A DNA stretch of 43,507 nt from Zygnema cylindricum (GCA_037447655.1 JBBHKE010001131.1:1-43507), one strand, 5' to 3'; positions 1-10,685 are shown, counted from the stretch's first letter. The notes: a model not told the origin generated them from the letters alone. Program-made: numbers and translations.

Positions 1-1090
1 GAAACCTAAAGGTATGTTAAAACCTTTAGATTTCCCAAAAAGACCATGGGAATCTGTCAGTATGGATTTTATTGTCACGTTGCCACCTACATTTAGAAAA
101 AATGACAGTATCATGGTTATAGTCGATAGCTTCAGTAAAATGGCAATCTTTACCCCGTGTTTTCAGTTGTAGATATTACAAAGTTATATTTTGACAACGT
201 TGTCAAACATCATGGAGTCCCCCTGTCTAGAGTTAGTGATACGGATTCAAAATTTACGTCTGCATTTTGAAAAAAATTGCTGCAAAATTTAGGCATTGAA
301 TTAAAAATTAGTATCTCTTATCATCCTCACACAAATGGACAGACTGAAATGATTAACCGTACACTGGAATAAATGCTTAGAATTGTTTGCAATGGAGATC
401 AGAACATATGGTAATCTAAACTGCCATTAATAAAATTTCAAACGATTCATGTAAATATGCTAGTAGAAGATTCTCACCATTTGAAATTGCATATTGATAC
501 CAACCCTAAAAAGCATTAGACTTAATAATATGGGTCACTCAAGAGAATAAAGGTGCGGTACAAAGTTTTTGGAATACATTCAAACAATTTGGAAAACAGA
601 CCGCGATGCATTAGTGGAGGCACAAATGAGGCAAGAATTAAATGCTAATCGCAAACAGGGTGATTCGGTGGTAAGCACGGGGAAAAAATTTGCCTTTGTA
701 CAACTCATTACAGGTGCAAGAACGAGTGACAATCAGATGCTACAGGGAAATTTGCTTCTACGTACATTGGACCATTTACTATAATCGAGATGATATCGTC
801 AGTTGTTGTCATATAGGATTTTCTGCCTTCAACAAAAATTCATCCAGTATTACAAATCAGTCAATTGAAACTAGCAAATCTTCGACCAACTGAACGAAAA
901 TTGGAATTTGATCCCTCAATAATTATAGAACTTGAGGTCCATTGAAGGATAATAGAGTGGGTTCGTGAATGGTTCAAGGTCGGCAATACTACATTCTAGC
1001 AAGTGCATTATCTAGAAAGGCCAGAATGTAAGTTGACTTTATAAGATAAAAATTATGAGTTTTTACAAAGATATAAGAGGGATAATAATA
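1..1090 (+). pseudogene. Ty3/gypsy integrase and chromodomain-like end, decayed
   Basis: Reading the plus strand gives a broken but recognisable Ty3/gypsy integrase. A stretch like the catalytic-core start (PWESVSMDFIVTLPP) lies at about 45-90, DSFSKMAIF at 125-150, a degraded second-aspartate region (RVSDTDSKF) near 230-255, and the third catalytic block (HTNGQTEMINRTLE) near 330-370. In-frame stops occur near 169, 268, 370 and 413, so no intact protein remains. From about 890 to 1085 the frame resembles the C-terminal tail that binds chromatin in chromoviruses (IIEWVREWFKVG, then ending EFLQRYKR), again with stops. The 5' part (protease, RT) lies outside the window. Orientation is opposite to the Ty3 pol ORF at 1535-4558, so this is a separate insertion. 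The gypsy assignment is firm; the chromodomain reading is tentative. Confidence 0.75.
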
Positions 1091-1137
1091 TAAAAGTCTT
1101 GTTTTGAGAGTGAAATGTGTTTTAACAAAGGTCAGTT

Positions 1138-1534
1138 AAAAATAAGGAGGAGATGATGTAACAGTTTTAGCCGATCGAACTTGGTCGTAAATGGGTATTT
1201 AAAGCCTAGGAATATAAACTTATTAATTTGGTAGATGTCCGCGAAAGAATCGCACGATTTAGAGTTCTATTTCAAAAGATATAGCGATGGGTGTATTTAT
1301 GTGACATCGCAAGGTCAAACTAACAAGTGGGTATCATAGTAATAGGTTAAGGGTCAAAAGTAGCCGCAGAATTTCAAGCGTGTGTCTATAACGTATTAAT
1401 ATTTGTTTAGTACATATGATGGTTCGTTTCGTACGATTTTTAGTAAGAAACGTCATAAGTTAAAATTTGTAAATTTCATAGGTAATTTCGCAAGTAAAAT
1501 TTGTGGCGAGCGATGGGTCGCTTTCAATTCAGCC
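1138..1534 (+). mobile_element. Putative polypurine tract and 3' LTR of the gypsy remnant
   Basis: Directly downstream of the decayed integrase is a purine-rich stretch, aaaataaggaggagatga (1138-1155), followed by tgtaacag. This is the arrangement of a polypurine tract abutting an LTR that starts with TG. About 45 bases further, gggtatttaaagcc (near 1194) could be the LTR promoter. No second LTR copy is present to define the ends, so the right limit is set only by the neighbouring pol ORF. Confidence 0.4.
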
Positions 1535-4500
1535 TTACAGTAGAAATTGATGGTTCTTTAGTATAATGTAGCCGAGGGACTCGTCCCAAACCGAAATGTG
1601 TTTTTCTAAGCAATGCTTACTAAAGGCACGTTTAAATGTCTGGACTGCCCGTTCAGCCAAGCCATCGGCCTGGGGGTGATCTCGACTAGTACGACGATGA
1701 TCAATGAGTGCCTCATCAAGCATCTCTTGAAATTCTCCCCGAAATTCTGTACCCTGATCCGTAAGGACTTCGGCTGGGGCACCGTATCTCATAAGGACAT
1801 GTTCCTTAAAAGCTGCGGTGGTTAACTTAGCTGTCTTGTGAGGCAGGGCTACGACTTCTACCCACTTAGTGAAATTTTTGATCATAATCATGATGTATTG
1901 TTTCCCCCTACATGATATGGGAAAAGGTCCGCCGAGATCAACTGACCATCGATAGAATAAACCCCTAATGGGTAGAGGTTGGAGCGTAGCCTGCCGATTA
2001 GAGAAAGAAGTTTGGAGACGGTCACAGGTGGCACACCTGTGTAGAATAGCAGCGACATCAGCTTGCATTCCTAACCACCAATACCGTGCCTGAACTAGAC
2101 TTAACGTTCGCTTGGTACCGTAGTGACCAAGCTCACTGTGAATCTGCTCAATGAGAGAAATATGCTCGGTAGGCCGTGGAACGTGCCTATGGCTTCCGTC
2201 AGCCAACAACCGAACTAAAGATCCCGCGAGCCAAAGGTAACTTTTGGCCCTTTTTTTCACTCTGTCTTCTTCATCAGAGGTAGTGCCGGACTTGAAGGTC
2301 TGGGAGGATAGGAAAAGAATGAGAGGCCCCTCACGCCAAGGATCTGTGGCGGGACGGGGGTTGGAAATAGAGGCCGGACAGTAAGTAAGATAAGAACCCG
2401 CAAACATGGCCGAAACCTCATCGTCGTCGAAATCCTGTCGAACTCCGTTATCCGTTGTTCGAGGCAAAGGATTTCGGGAAATCCCGTCTGCATTTAGACT
2501 AAGCAGACCGGGTCGATAAATGATTTCAACGTCATATTCTTGTAAGATTAAAGCCCATCGGGCTAGTTTCCCGGAAAGCTTATCATTAGTCATCAGCCAA
2601 TGCAGTGGCTGATGGTCAGTTAGGAGTGTGAAAGGTTTTCCGTACAAATAGTGGCGGAAGTGAACGACTCCCCAAACCGCGGCTAGACACTCTCCTTCGT
2701 AGCTACTATAATTTGATTCAGCCCGGTTATTGCTTCTACTCGCGTAAGCAACTACGTATTCCTCTCCGCTCAACTCTCTTTGTGTCAAGATGGCAGCGAT
2801 TCCGGGTTTTCCAAAATCTGTTTGAAGACAAAAAGGAAGTTTGTGATTAAGAGGACGGAGAATTGGAGCACTCGATAAGGCGGTTTTTAATTTGTGAAAT
2901 GCGGAAATCTGATCAGGACCCCATATAAACACCACTTCCTTCTTGAGAAAGTCGTTTAAAGAAGATGCGATTGTGCTGAAATTAAGTACGAACTTGCGAT
3001 AATAATTAGCAAGCCCGAGGAACGCTCGCAGACTTGTGAGGTCCGTGGGAGCCGGCAATTTACTGATTGCCTCTACCTTTGCTTCGAGAGGAGTGATCCC
3101 CTCAGCCGAGATAAAATGGCCAAGGTAAGGCACTCCTTCGGATCCAAATGTGCATTTTGCGGGATGACACTTTAATCCAACCTTTTTTAATTCAGTCAAT
3201 ACCCATTCGATGTGAGCGGCGTGCTCTTCGATAGTAGCGGAGGCAATGATGAGGTCATCGATGTAACACCTAATAAACTTACACCCTCCGAGAACTGAGT
3301 CAATGACTTTTTGAAATACCGCGGGGCATTTTTCAGTACGAACGAACGGCATTACGGCACGTTCCCATCGGCCGTCACTACCCCAAAAGGCAGTTTTATG
3401 CCGGTCTTTTTCCTCTATCTTAATTTGATTGAATCCTTGACGAAGGTCAAGGATACTAAAATACTTCGGCCCGCCTACGTGATCAAATATTTCTTTGGCA
3501 AGAGGCATGGGATGACAATCTTGAAGCGTTGTAGCATTTAGTTCACGATAATCACCACACATTCGACGTTCAGTAAAATTACCCTCATAATCTTTTTTCC
3601 GATGCATGACTGTGGGAGCTGCAAATGTGGAGTTTGACCGATAGATTAGGCTAACCTCTAGTTCAGCACATCGCTTGTCTACCATTTCCCATTCAGTTTC
3701 TGACAAACAATGTTTCAGTTTAAATATCGGGCGATCATCTTCGAGATCTATCGACATCTTATAAGCGGTGTGACGACCCAAATCGTTCATAGAAAAGGCA
3801 AAAGCGTCGACATTTCGTAAAACTACGTCATTCAGTAACTCTTGTTCGACTTTGGTTAGATTGGTGTCAAATTTCCATTTACGAGCATCGGGATTTTCGG
3901 TTGTCATAGCTTCCATGGCTTGTGCAAAGGCCAACTGCTCATCTGCGATAAGCGTTTGACCTAACTCGTAAGCTAGAGGTGTCTGTTTAAGGCAATTAAT
4001 AGAATGATTCCAACTGCGTGTTGGAAAAGCAGCACTCCAATGAGGAGTGGGTGGAATATGTATGGGACTTGTAGACTGGACAGCCGTGTATGCGGGAATA
4101 GACCAAGAAATATGGCTAGGATTGAGGAAATCGTAGATAGAGATTTCCGGAACTGGTGGGATGGGAGAAGGAAAGAGGAAAAATTGAAATATGGTCCCTT
4201 GGAGAGTGGGACGGAAAGATTTTCTTAGTGATGCATTCCCCCCCCAAGATGGTTGAGACGGATGTGCCTGAGAGTGGCGACCAGCTGCAAACCCGAGACC
4301 TAAAACAAAAGACAAAGACTGAGGGTCCATGACACGACCTAATAAAGTGCATCTTTGACGTTCAGTAAGACCAGGAGCGGCAGTAATGCCGGGAATGAAA
4401 TGCATTAGGTGTTCTCGTTCCGTAGAGGTAGGCTTTTCGAGCTCACCGGTATGAATGTTTCGGAGCATGCCAGGATCGTCATTAGAGAATGCATGTGAAT

Positions 4501-4558
4501 GTGGGTAAGAAACTAAGGTAGGAAGCACCTTGAGAGGTTGACCCGTATTGAGGTTCAT
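1535..4558 (-). CDS. Ty3/gypsy pol: reverse transcriptase, RNase H, integrase (truncated element)
   Basis: A 1007-residue open frame encodes the core of a Ty3/gypsy polyprotein. Residues 1-200 are a poorly conserved linker. The RT spans about 265-495, with the first catalytic aspartate in ILDLRQGF (371) and the YIDD box at 432-435. RNase H covers about 570-695, with candidate acidic residues D581, E621 or E623, D648 and D691. The integrase has a zinc-binding segment (H807 or H812, C842, C845) and a DDE core (D874, D934, E969). The frame is free of stops, which suggests a young copy, but it ends at residue 1007 just after WDESLGY, short of the usual integrase C-terminus. No gag or protease is joined upstream: an in-frame stop lies about 20 bases before the ATG and copia sequence begins at 4732. 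The fingers-region motif reads MPFVRTEKCPAVF where MPFGLTNAPATF is usual. It is likely a defective mobile element. Confidence 0.9.
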   Translation of the reverse strand: MNLNTGQPLKVLPTLVSYPHSHAFSNDDPGMLRNIHTGELEKPTSTEREHLMHFIPGITAAPGLTERQRCTLLGRVMDPQSLSFVLGLGFAAGRHSQAHPSQPSWGGNASLRKSFRPTLQGTIFQFFLFPSPIPPVPEISIYDFLNPSHISWSIPAYTAVQSTSPIHIPPTPHWSAAFPTRSWNHSINCLKQTPLAYELGQTLIADEQLAFAQAMEAMTTENPDARKWKFDTNLTKVEQELLNDVVLRNVDAFAFSMNDLGRHTAYKMSIDLEDDRPIFKLKHCLSETEWEMVDKRCAELEVSLIYRSNSTFAAPTVMHRKKDYEGNFTERRMCGDYRELNATTLQDCHPMPLAKEIFDHVGGPKYFSILDLRQGFNQIKIEEKDRHKTAFWGSDGRWERAVMPFVRTEKCPAVFQKVIDSVLGGCKFIRCYIDDLIIASATIEEHAAHIEWVLTELKKVGLKCHPAKCTFGSEGVPYLGHFISAEGITPLEAKVEAISKLPAPTDLTSLRAFLGLANYYRKFVLNFSTIASSLNDFLKKEVVFIWGPDQISAFHKLKTALSSAPILRPLNHKLPFCLQTDFGKPGIAAILTQRELSGEEYVVAYASRSNNRAESNYSSYEGECLAAVWGVVHFRHYLYGKPFTLLTDHQPLHWLMTNDKLSGKLARWALILQEYDVEIIYRPGLLSLNADGISRNPLPRTTDNGVRQDFDDDEVSAMFAGSYLTYCPASISNPRPATDPWREGPLILFLSSQTFKSGTTSDEEDRVKKRAKSYLWLAGSLVRLLADGSHRHVPRPTEHISLIEQIHSELGHYGTKRTLSLVQARYWWLGMQADVAAILHRCATCDRLQTSFSNRQATLQPLPIRGLFYRWSVDLGGPFPISCRGKQYIMIMIKNFTKWVEVVALPHKTAKLTTAAFKEHVLMRYGAPAEVLTDQGTEFRGEFQEMLDEALIDHRRTSRDHPQADGLAERAVQTFKRAFSKHCLEKHISVWDESLGYIILKNHQFLL

Positions 4559-4731
4559 CTTGATGAGATAGTTTTGTTACCTTGTTATTAACCTGTTTTT
4601 CTTGTAATCTTTTACTACTTCTCCTCCCCCCCTCAAAATCTGTGGCCGGAATAGATGGTTTCTCGTGGGTTCTTTGGAACAATCTCGGCTTCTCCCCTAT
4701 CCCTTGATTCCGAATCAATTTCCATCACGTC
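4559..4731. other. Junction between the gypsy pol ORF and the copia remnant
   Basis: This 170-base stretch separates two unrelated retrotransposons that read in the same direction (minus). On the minus strand it contains a purine run, ttgaggggggaggagaag (around 4620-4638), resembling a polypurine tract. It also carries frames with stops and no recognisable domain. The copia integrase side ends with NIPKA and a stop at 4732. An acid-rich continuation in the same frame (DVMEIDSES) suggests that the copia linker once ran on. No TG..CA LTR edge or target-site duplication could be fixed here. Confidence 0.4.
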
Positions 4732-7304
4732 TTACGCTTTGGGTATATTTGTCACAGGAGTTTGTGCAGCCGAGTCCTTTTCGGTCTGATTTGTACCTGC
4801 AACAATGTCATCTTCTCTAAAACCTGGATAGTTAAGAAGCTCAAAGTCATCGGAATTTTCTAACTCAAATCTGATTTTTACTGACTTTGTATACTTGAAG
4901 GGATCCACAGACTTTCCTTCATCCATAACTACTAGATGCTTTACTAATATTATATCTTCCCTTTTTAGATCATAAACTCTATATCCTTTAACATCCTCAT
5001 TATATCCTAATAAGTATCCCGGTTTCCTTTAAGATCTAGCTTCCAATTAGATCGATCTGTATCTAGACTGAATACTTGACTGCAGAAAACCTTTAAGTGA
5101 GATATGTCTGGTTTCCGGCCTGTCCATCTCTCATAAGGTGTTTGATCTTTTATAGCTGAAGTAAGAACTCTATTTTTGAGGTAATTAGCACAATTCATTG
5201 CTTCTGCCCTAAATATTTTTCCTATCTTCTTATCTGACAACATACTTCTAGCACTATCACTTAGTGTTCTATTTAACCTTTCAGCTACCCCATTTTGTTC
5301 CGAGTTTTTTGGAACTGTCTATTGGTGTTGGACCCCATCTTCCCTCAGAAAATCCTCAAACTGGTTAGAAGTATACTCCCCACCATTGTCACTCCTTACT
5401 CTCTTGATTGGAGTTTCATGGAGTTTTTCACTCCATGCTTTATATTGTCTGAAACAATCCTAAGCTTTTGACTTGTTTTTCAAAAAATACACCCGGGAAG
5501 ACCAAGACCAATCATCAATGATAGTCATCATAAATCTCTTCCCCCCCGGTGAGGGCACCTTAGCCGGTCCCCAAATATCTGTGTGTACTAGATCTAGAAT
5601 TTTTTTTCTCCCTTATAGGTGGTTGTTTTAGGAAAGGGTAATATGTGTGCTTTACCTTGAGCACCTCCACTACAATCACTTATATTATCACTCTCACAAA
5701 ACTGAATCCCTTCCACCACAACCATCTTTTTCATCTCTCTTAACTTATCTAGATTCACATGCCCAAGCCTCTTATGCCACATCATAATATCATGAACACC
5801 AGCATAATAAAGTTTATTTGTTTCATTACGTAAAATCAGCCTAAACATCCCTAGGCTACCTTTCTCAGCAATGAAATAGACCTCTTCCTCAAAACAAGCA
5901 GTAAGACTCTTTCTTTAGTGCTAGTAAAAAAAGCCTTATCATCTAATACAGATGTAGAGATGAGGTTTTTGTTCAGCTCCGGAATAAACAATACATCGGA
6001 GAATGTTACTATGGATGTCTTTCCTTCTACTAACACTTTCAAATCTACCGATCCTAAAAGAGTAGTGGTGACTATCCCCCATCCCCGTACTCTATCTCTA
6101 CGGTGGGAATCTTTCTTATCTTAGTGAACAGGTGCCTATCCTTACACATGTGCATGGAGGCACCTAAATCTACAATCCAGCCTGCTTCACCTTTTAATCC
6201 ACTATAAGCACATTTTTGCCTTCGTGGAATTTCGACCTTGTTTTTCGCCTCCAACTCCTCATCCAATAGGAGCTCATCGTCCCCGTCCTCGGATTGCGCC
6301 TCATGTACCTGTGTCACAAGGGCCTTTTTCTTTCCTCTCAGGATTCCACCGGTCTGTCCCTCTTTTAACCGAAGCTCGGTTAGCTTAGTGCACTCTGCCA
6401 TATACTGCCCCGGTTTGTTACAAAAATGACATAAACCTTTGGGAGCCCTTGGTCCTAACTCGTCAATCTGATTTTTCTGCTCCCTCCCCCAATAGTTTCT
6501 GACTGGTTTCTGGGAATCCTTGTTCCTCCAATCGGTCGCAGCTGCTAAGGCTTGCCCACTCTTTCTTCCCCTTCGTTTCTCAATCGTATTCCCGCGAACA
6601 AGAATCATCCCTACCACTAAGTTCCATATCCACCTTGATTCCGGCAAGTCCTGCACACGGTTGACTATGTTTTCGAACTCATCTTGTAACTTCATCAGTA
6701 AAAAGTTAACCTTTTCTTTATCACTAAAATCTTTTCTAGCACTCTCTAGTTTCATAAAAAGTGTAGCAAGCTCATTGCAGAAATCCAACATCTTCCCCCC
6801 TTTGTATACATACTCCTTAACTTTTTGATCAGCGAACTGTTGTTGTTGAATCGTACCACTTCGGTACATCTTTATGAGAGCCATCCAAAGATCGGATGCC
6901 CTTTCTACCTACAAATGACGACATACAAGTCCTTGAGTAAGATAGCGGAGGATGAAGTGCTTTGCCGCCATATTTTTTAAATCCCAAGTATCAGTATCAT
7001 TCTCCTCGTTCCTCGGAATAGGTGACATGAATGCTGAACCAGTTGCTATTGGTGAGGTTGTCTCTTTCTCCGTTGCTTTGTCCACCACCTCTCCTTCCTT
7101 TGTCTCCTTCGTTGAAGATGGATCTGCTTTCCTTGTGAATCTGCTTCCTCCAAACCCTGAAGGGACTGCAAGACTTGATGGACGCCCCACTCGTCCACTC
7201 GTTATCCCCCAAAACCTTTTCTCGCATAGAGCTCCTATCATCATACTTTCCCAGTAAATGAAGTCAGTTCCATTAAATATGGGTACCCTAGAGGGTGGGC
7301 CCAT
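4732..7304 (-). pseudogene. Ty1/copia gag-protease-integrase remnant (element A)
   Basis: Several overlapping minus-strand frames together spell a Ty1/copia polyprotein. Gag begins near 7304 (PIFNGTDFIYWESMMIG) and continues in a second frame from 6884. A zinc knuckle reads CHFCNKPGQYMAEC, with Q where the metal-binding H should be. The protease active site is IVDLGASMHMC (around 6160-6190), with D-L-G in place of D-S-G. The pre-integrase zinc domain shows MWHKRLGHVNLDKLREM (about 5735-5785). The integrase follows with HTDIWGPAK, RSDNGGEYTS and QNGVAERLNRTL (about 5260-5590). The post-integrase linker ends at 4732. Stops (for example after LKNKSKA and after VQHQ) and frame changes show it is dead. 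Reverse transcriptase and RNase H are absent; a gypsy element occupies that position instead. Confidence 0.88.
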
Positions 7305-8425
7305 AACCTGAAACTTTGAGACCTCGATAAGTCTTCAAAGTAAGCAGCTCACACGAAGCCTCTAAGATAACCCTGACCCCTTTGTGTTTCAGCAAGAATA
7401 ACTTCCACCCTGGCAAACAAAAAATTTGACCACCTTCAACCTCGAGAAGGCAAGACTTCGTTGAATCGATAGCAAAAAGAATCTCTGAATTTGCTCCCCT
7501 TAGCAATAAGTTATGGAAGGTCAAAGTTGACCTTTGGTACAGAAGCTCTCTGGGAGAGAGGGTCCTATCTACCATTTTTTCTAAGTTCTATCTCTCTCAC
7601 AAACTCTATCTACTGGTGTATGGCACCAATCATATTACACTACCGTATATAAAAGTACAGCTGTCGATGTACTTTATGTACGAAATTTGTACGACATGGC
7701 CTAAATGTTGACACATGTCATATCCGGATTCGGTCCTGTAATTCCTAGAGATGTCGCGATCCAACGTTATCGTGCCACTTGTCATCCAATGTGGCGATGA
7801 CCACAAATCACCGAGAATCTCTTTCGCGACTCGGCTTTCTTTTCGGCCATCCGATTGATTGGAAATTTCAATCGTAGCCGTCATAAATGTTTGTGTGGTA
7901 TTTGTTTCGTAAAAGAAACAAAATGCGCGGTACTTGTTTCTTGTCCATACCGAAATCCATACGTTTCTATGACGCGATCTATGTAACCGTAAACATCCGT
8001 CGTTAAATGAATTTTCCTACGTGGTAACATATAAATAAATATCAAACCCAGTAGTATGTATCGGAACTTCTGACTTAACTGCTAAGGCTACCGGCTATCG
8101 GCGCTTTGACTGTTGGCAGGTACCAGGATCAAATCCTGTCATTGACATACACCTTTTAGTAAATAAACCTTCCTATCTGTAAATTAGCTAATCTATTTCC
8201 CGTAATCCTCTGGATAGCCTAGGTAGCCATGGCTCTAGCGTCCTCTCGAACTTCTCAGTGACTGCAACAAGTGTGGGAGTAGCGTCCTCTCGAACTTCTC
8301 AGTGACTGCAAAGTGTGGGAGTTGGAGAGAGAAGTTAGAGGCAGACTTCCTCGGCTTCTTTTTATATTCCAATTTAGACCTAGAAAATAATAAAATAACC
8401 ATTGATTTCTACACGACACCCCCTA
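7305..8425 (-). mobile_element. 5' leader and LTR of copia element A
   Basis: Upstream of copia gag on the minus strand, 7305-8425 is alignable by eye to 26.95-28.15 kb. Shared blocks include agcaaaaagaatc-ctgaatttgct (7471-7495 versus about 27196-27220), agctctct-gagagag, ttgtacgacatgg versus attgtacgacaagg, and ggtac-aggatcaaatcctg (8117-8136 versus about 27906-27925). Both copies also share ccatggctctagc and tagacctagaaaata close to the outer end. A TATA-like TATAAAAAG lies on the minus strand near 8358-8366. The simplest reading is an untranslated leader (about 7305-7640) plus a 5' LTR (about 7640-8425). The LTR edges are approximate because neither copy shows a clear TG..CA pair with target duplication. 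Confidence 0.6.
8237..8321. repeat. 44/41-bp tandem duplication inside the copia LTR
   Basis: The segment starting agcgtcctctcgaacttctc (8237-8280) is repeated at once at 8281-8321 with a 3-base deletion (aca). The related LTR at 27.98 kb has only one, more diverged, copy. The duplication therefore arose in this copy after the two diverged. Confidence 0.9.
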
Positions 8426-8429
8426 ATCC

Positions 8430-9275
8430 GAATGTGATATAAGGCTAGTTTACGACCATACCAAAATTTGTTTAGCGTTTTCTACTCATGATTCAAAATA
8501 AGCATCGGATTACACATATAATTTGTAATTAATATGACATATCTCTATAAAATGATGCTTCGGCCGGATCCATGTATAATTGAACGCGACATTTATTCAC
8601 GTGTACGCTTTAACCTCTCTGAATTTTCATTGGATTATAGTGATTAGGGTCCAGTACATTGATGTTGAATTCCCCATTTTTTACAATGTGGATAAAAAAT
8701 TACCAATTTCCCACCATTAACGGAATGAATAGATTTTAATTTCCTCTCACATTACCCTTGTTCCATTGCGTGAAATTCTTGAAAGTGTTCAAACGCATCA
8801 GATTTATTTTTCGATAACATTAACTATGTAAATTGGAGAAATCATCAACGACCACCATAATATGGTTATTTCCTCCTATAGTTTCCAATTCAAGCAAATG
8901 CTTAGATCGATAGATCGGATTCGTAGCGGGAAATGACCTTCAGATTTGTTGCACCTTACTACGCCTTCGCATCCATTAATCTTTTCATACGTTGCCAAAT
9001 CTTATCTTTTTCCACTTCTATTTTTTATCATTCGACATAAGTTTCCCACGGTTTATGGCACATTTGGTAGTGTTAAAGGGAGATTGGTGTTCAATTTTGA
9101 GATTTGAGTGATAATGCCGCCAAATATTAGACGATGCGATTTTCGCTGAAGCCATAGAAGCTGACTCTGGATCGAATCTATCAATTATCTTTCGCCAATA
9201 GTTACGCTGGCAAATCGTACAATTTCTATTGTTAAATCGCCAAAAGCCTATACGCTGCTGCCCACTTGCTAGATT
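8430..9275 (-). pseudogene. Third Ty1/copia remnant: pre-integrase and integrase, inverted relative to element B
   Basis: The minus strand reads KHLLELETIGGNNHIMVVVDDFSNL (about 8830-8905), then FEHFQEFHAMEQG and a decayed RSDNG-type block, with many stops. These blocks align with the plus-strand copia integrase at 10984-11350 (PETIGVNIYIMLVVDDFSRF, FESFQELHVMVERQ). Nucleotide similarity continues upstream: taatggatgcgaagg-gtagtaagg near 8950-8980 on the minus strand corresponds to 10883-10905 on the plus strand. The homologous zinc-domain region extends to about 9270. The two copies therefore form a diverged head-to-head inverted pair. No frame is open for more than about 30 codons, so it is a clear pseudogene. 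It is not included in any long open reading frame. Confidence 0.7.
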
Positions 9276-9278
9276 TGT

Positions 9279-9396
9279 GGTGCACTAAATAAATTTTCAA
9301 ATACGTCAAGTATGCAAATGACGCGCATTAAACTACTGGTACACTTAATAAATTCACAAATGCGTCATGTATGTAAATGATGTTGATTAATATACT
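9279..9396. repeat. 59-bp tandem repeat, two copies
   Basis: ggtgcactaaataaatttt... (9279-9337) is followed by ggtacacttaataaattca... (9338-9396), with the same length and about 75-80 percent identity by eye. It lies in the space between the two head-to-head copia remnants, where their leaders or promoters would be. Confidence 0.75.
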
Positions 9397-9506
9397 TTGC
9401 CTCACTTTTTCAAATCCGCCAAAATCTCAAGTTAGCAGATCTAAACGTCTAGTTTCAAGTATACCAATTGATATAATTTGTCTAGTTGTGACCATAATGC
9501 AATTTG

Positions 9507-9551
9507 GTATAGTAAGCTAAGCCCTTTGGTATAGTAAGTTAGCGCATAACG
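9507..9551. repeat. 22-bp tandem duplication
   Basis: tttggtatagtaagctaagc is followed by tttggtatagtaagttagcg with two or three mismatches. It lies between the divergent copia remnants. No function is evident. Confidence 0.75.
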
Positions 9552-9954
9552 TAAAAAAAATTGTGTCGATACACACGCGGTGCCAAACAACAAAATATAT
9601 AATCCAATTCTTTTGTGGTGGCGTCACGCTTGCCAATAGATCAATCGACTAGTTCAACAAAGCGAAAATATGCGCTATTTTGCCTTTTCCGAATCTCTTT
9701 TACCATCGCAGCCTCGAGTAACATTCAAGGCTTATAAGGTTATACTTCCAGCAAAAATGACATTGACGCTCTTTACCCGGATAAGATGCCTTCGTATGAC
9801 GATACTTGGCTCACTAAAAGCAAGCTACATTGGCCAAATCTTGATATGCGAGCTGGGAAGAAGGTGGTGGTAGAGGAAAAGGGGTGGCCGTGGTCGCGAT
9901 GGTCGTGGTGGCCGCCATTGTGGAGGAGGACATTTTATGGCGGCAGGTGTCACA

Positions 9955-10206
9955 AAAAAAAAAAAAAGTGGTTCATAAATTTTTGTGCGTCGCACCACGT
10001 GCGTACGGCCACTTCACTTTTTGACAACGGATGGAAATTTTGAAAGAGGCGAAAGAGCGCATACTTTTTTTGTACTTAACTTGTCGCTTGTGTTATTGGC
10101 AGGCGTCAAACAACAAGAAAAAGTGGGTCATTGATTTAGGTGCGTCGCACCACGTCTGTTTGGTGCATCGCACCACGTGCGTAGGTACGCTTCAGTTTTT
10201 GACGAC
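9955..10206 (+). repeat. Duplicated copia protease active-site segment
   Basis: Two stretches, about 9955-10030 and 10109-10206, both encode a lysine-rich run followed by W-(V/F)-I-(D/N)-x-(G/C)-ASHHV and then a Phe-rich LQFL or TSLF segment. The core tgcgtcgcaccacgt occurs at about 9986 and 10141, with a variant tgcatcgcaccacgt at about 10163. The segment was duplicated inside a decaying protease, or two elements were joined. Confidence 0.65.
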
Positions 10207-10228
10207 ATGCGCTAACTGACGATCCCAA

Positions 10229-10309
10229 AACAAATCATTGTTGCAAGTGGACACTAACGAATCATTGTTTCAAGTGGACATTAACGAATCATTGGTTCAA
10301 GTGGACAAG
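10229..10309 (+). repeat. 27-bp tandem repeat, three copies
   Basis: Units start at 10229, 10256 and 10283, each like aacgaatcattgtttcaagt followed by ggacatt. The unit is a whole number of codons (nine). It expands what looks like the copia post-protease segment (IIVASGH-like), but a stop codon is included in each unit. Confidence 0.88.
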
Positions 10310-10503
10310 TGCTTTCGATCGTAGCAATTAGTACTGTACGTTTGGATCTTCCACTTTTTATGTTTGGATCTTCTACTTTTGGATGCACGCGGATTTGAAA
10401 TAGTGACGCAAACAAAATTAATTAATGTTTTGTATATACCAACGGTTCAAAGAATCTTTTAGGCGGTTCGCAAATTCAGCGAGCGGGCGGCGGCGTTCTT
10501 GCC

Positions 10504-10685
10504 TATTGAGATTCAACTATAAAATTGTTCGATTTGACGGTGTTCAAATCGGCGAAGGAGAAGTGACAGCGGCAACGCGTTTGTGTATGAAGAATCCACT
10601 ATAAAAATTGTAGCGCACTTGTGTATTGAGATTTCACTATAAAAATTATACGATCTAACGGTATACAAATCGGCGAAGGAGAAGT
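10504..10685 (+). repeat. ~61-bp direct repeat, two copies 120 bp apart
   Basis: tattgagattcaactataaa...ggcgaaggagaagt (10504-10564) recurs as tattgagatttcactataaa...ggcgaaggagaagt (10624-10685). A third partial copy (tatgaagaatccactataaa) begins near 10586. All lie within the gap between copia protease and integrase. No coding role is visible. Confidence 0.8.
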
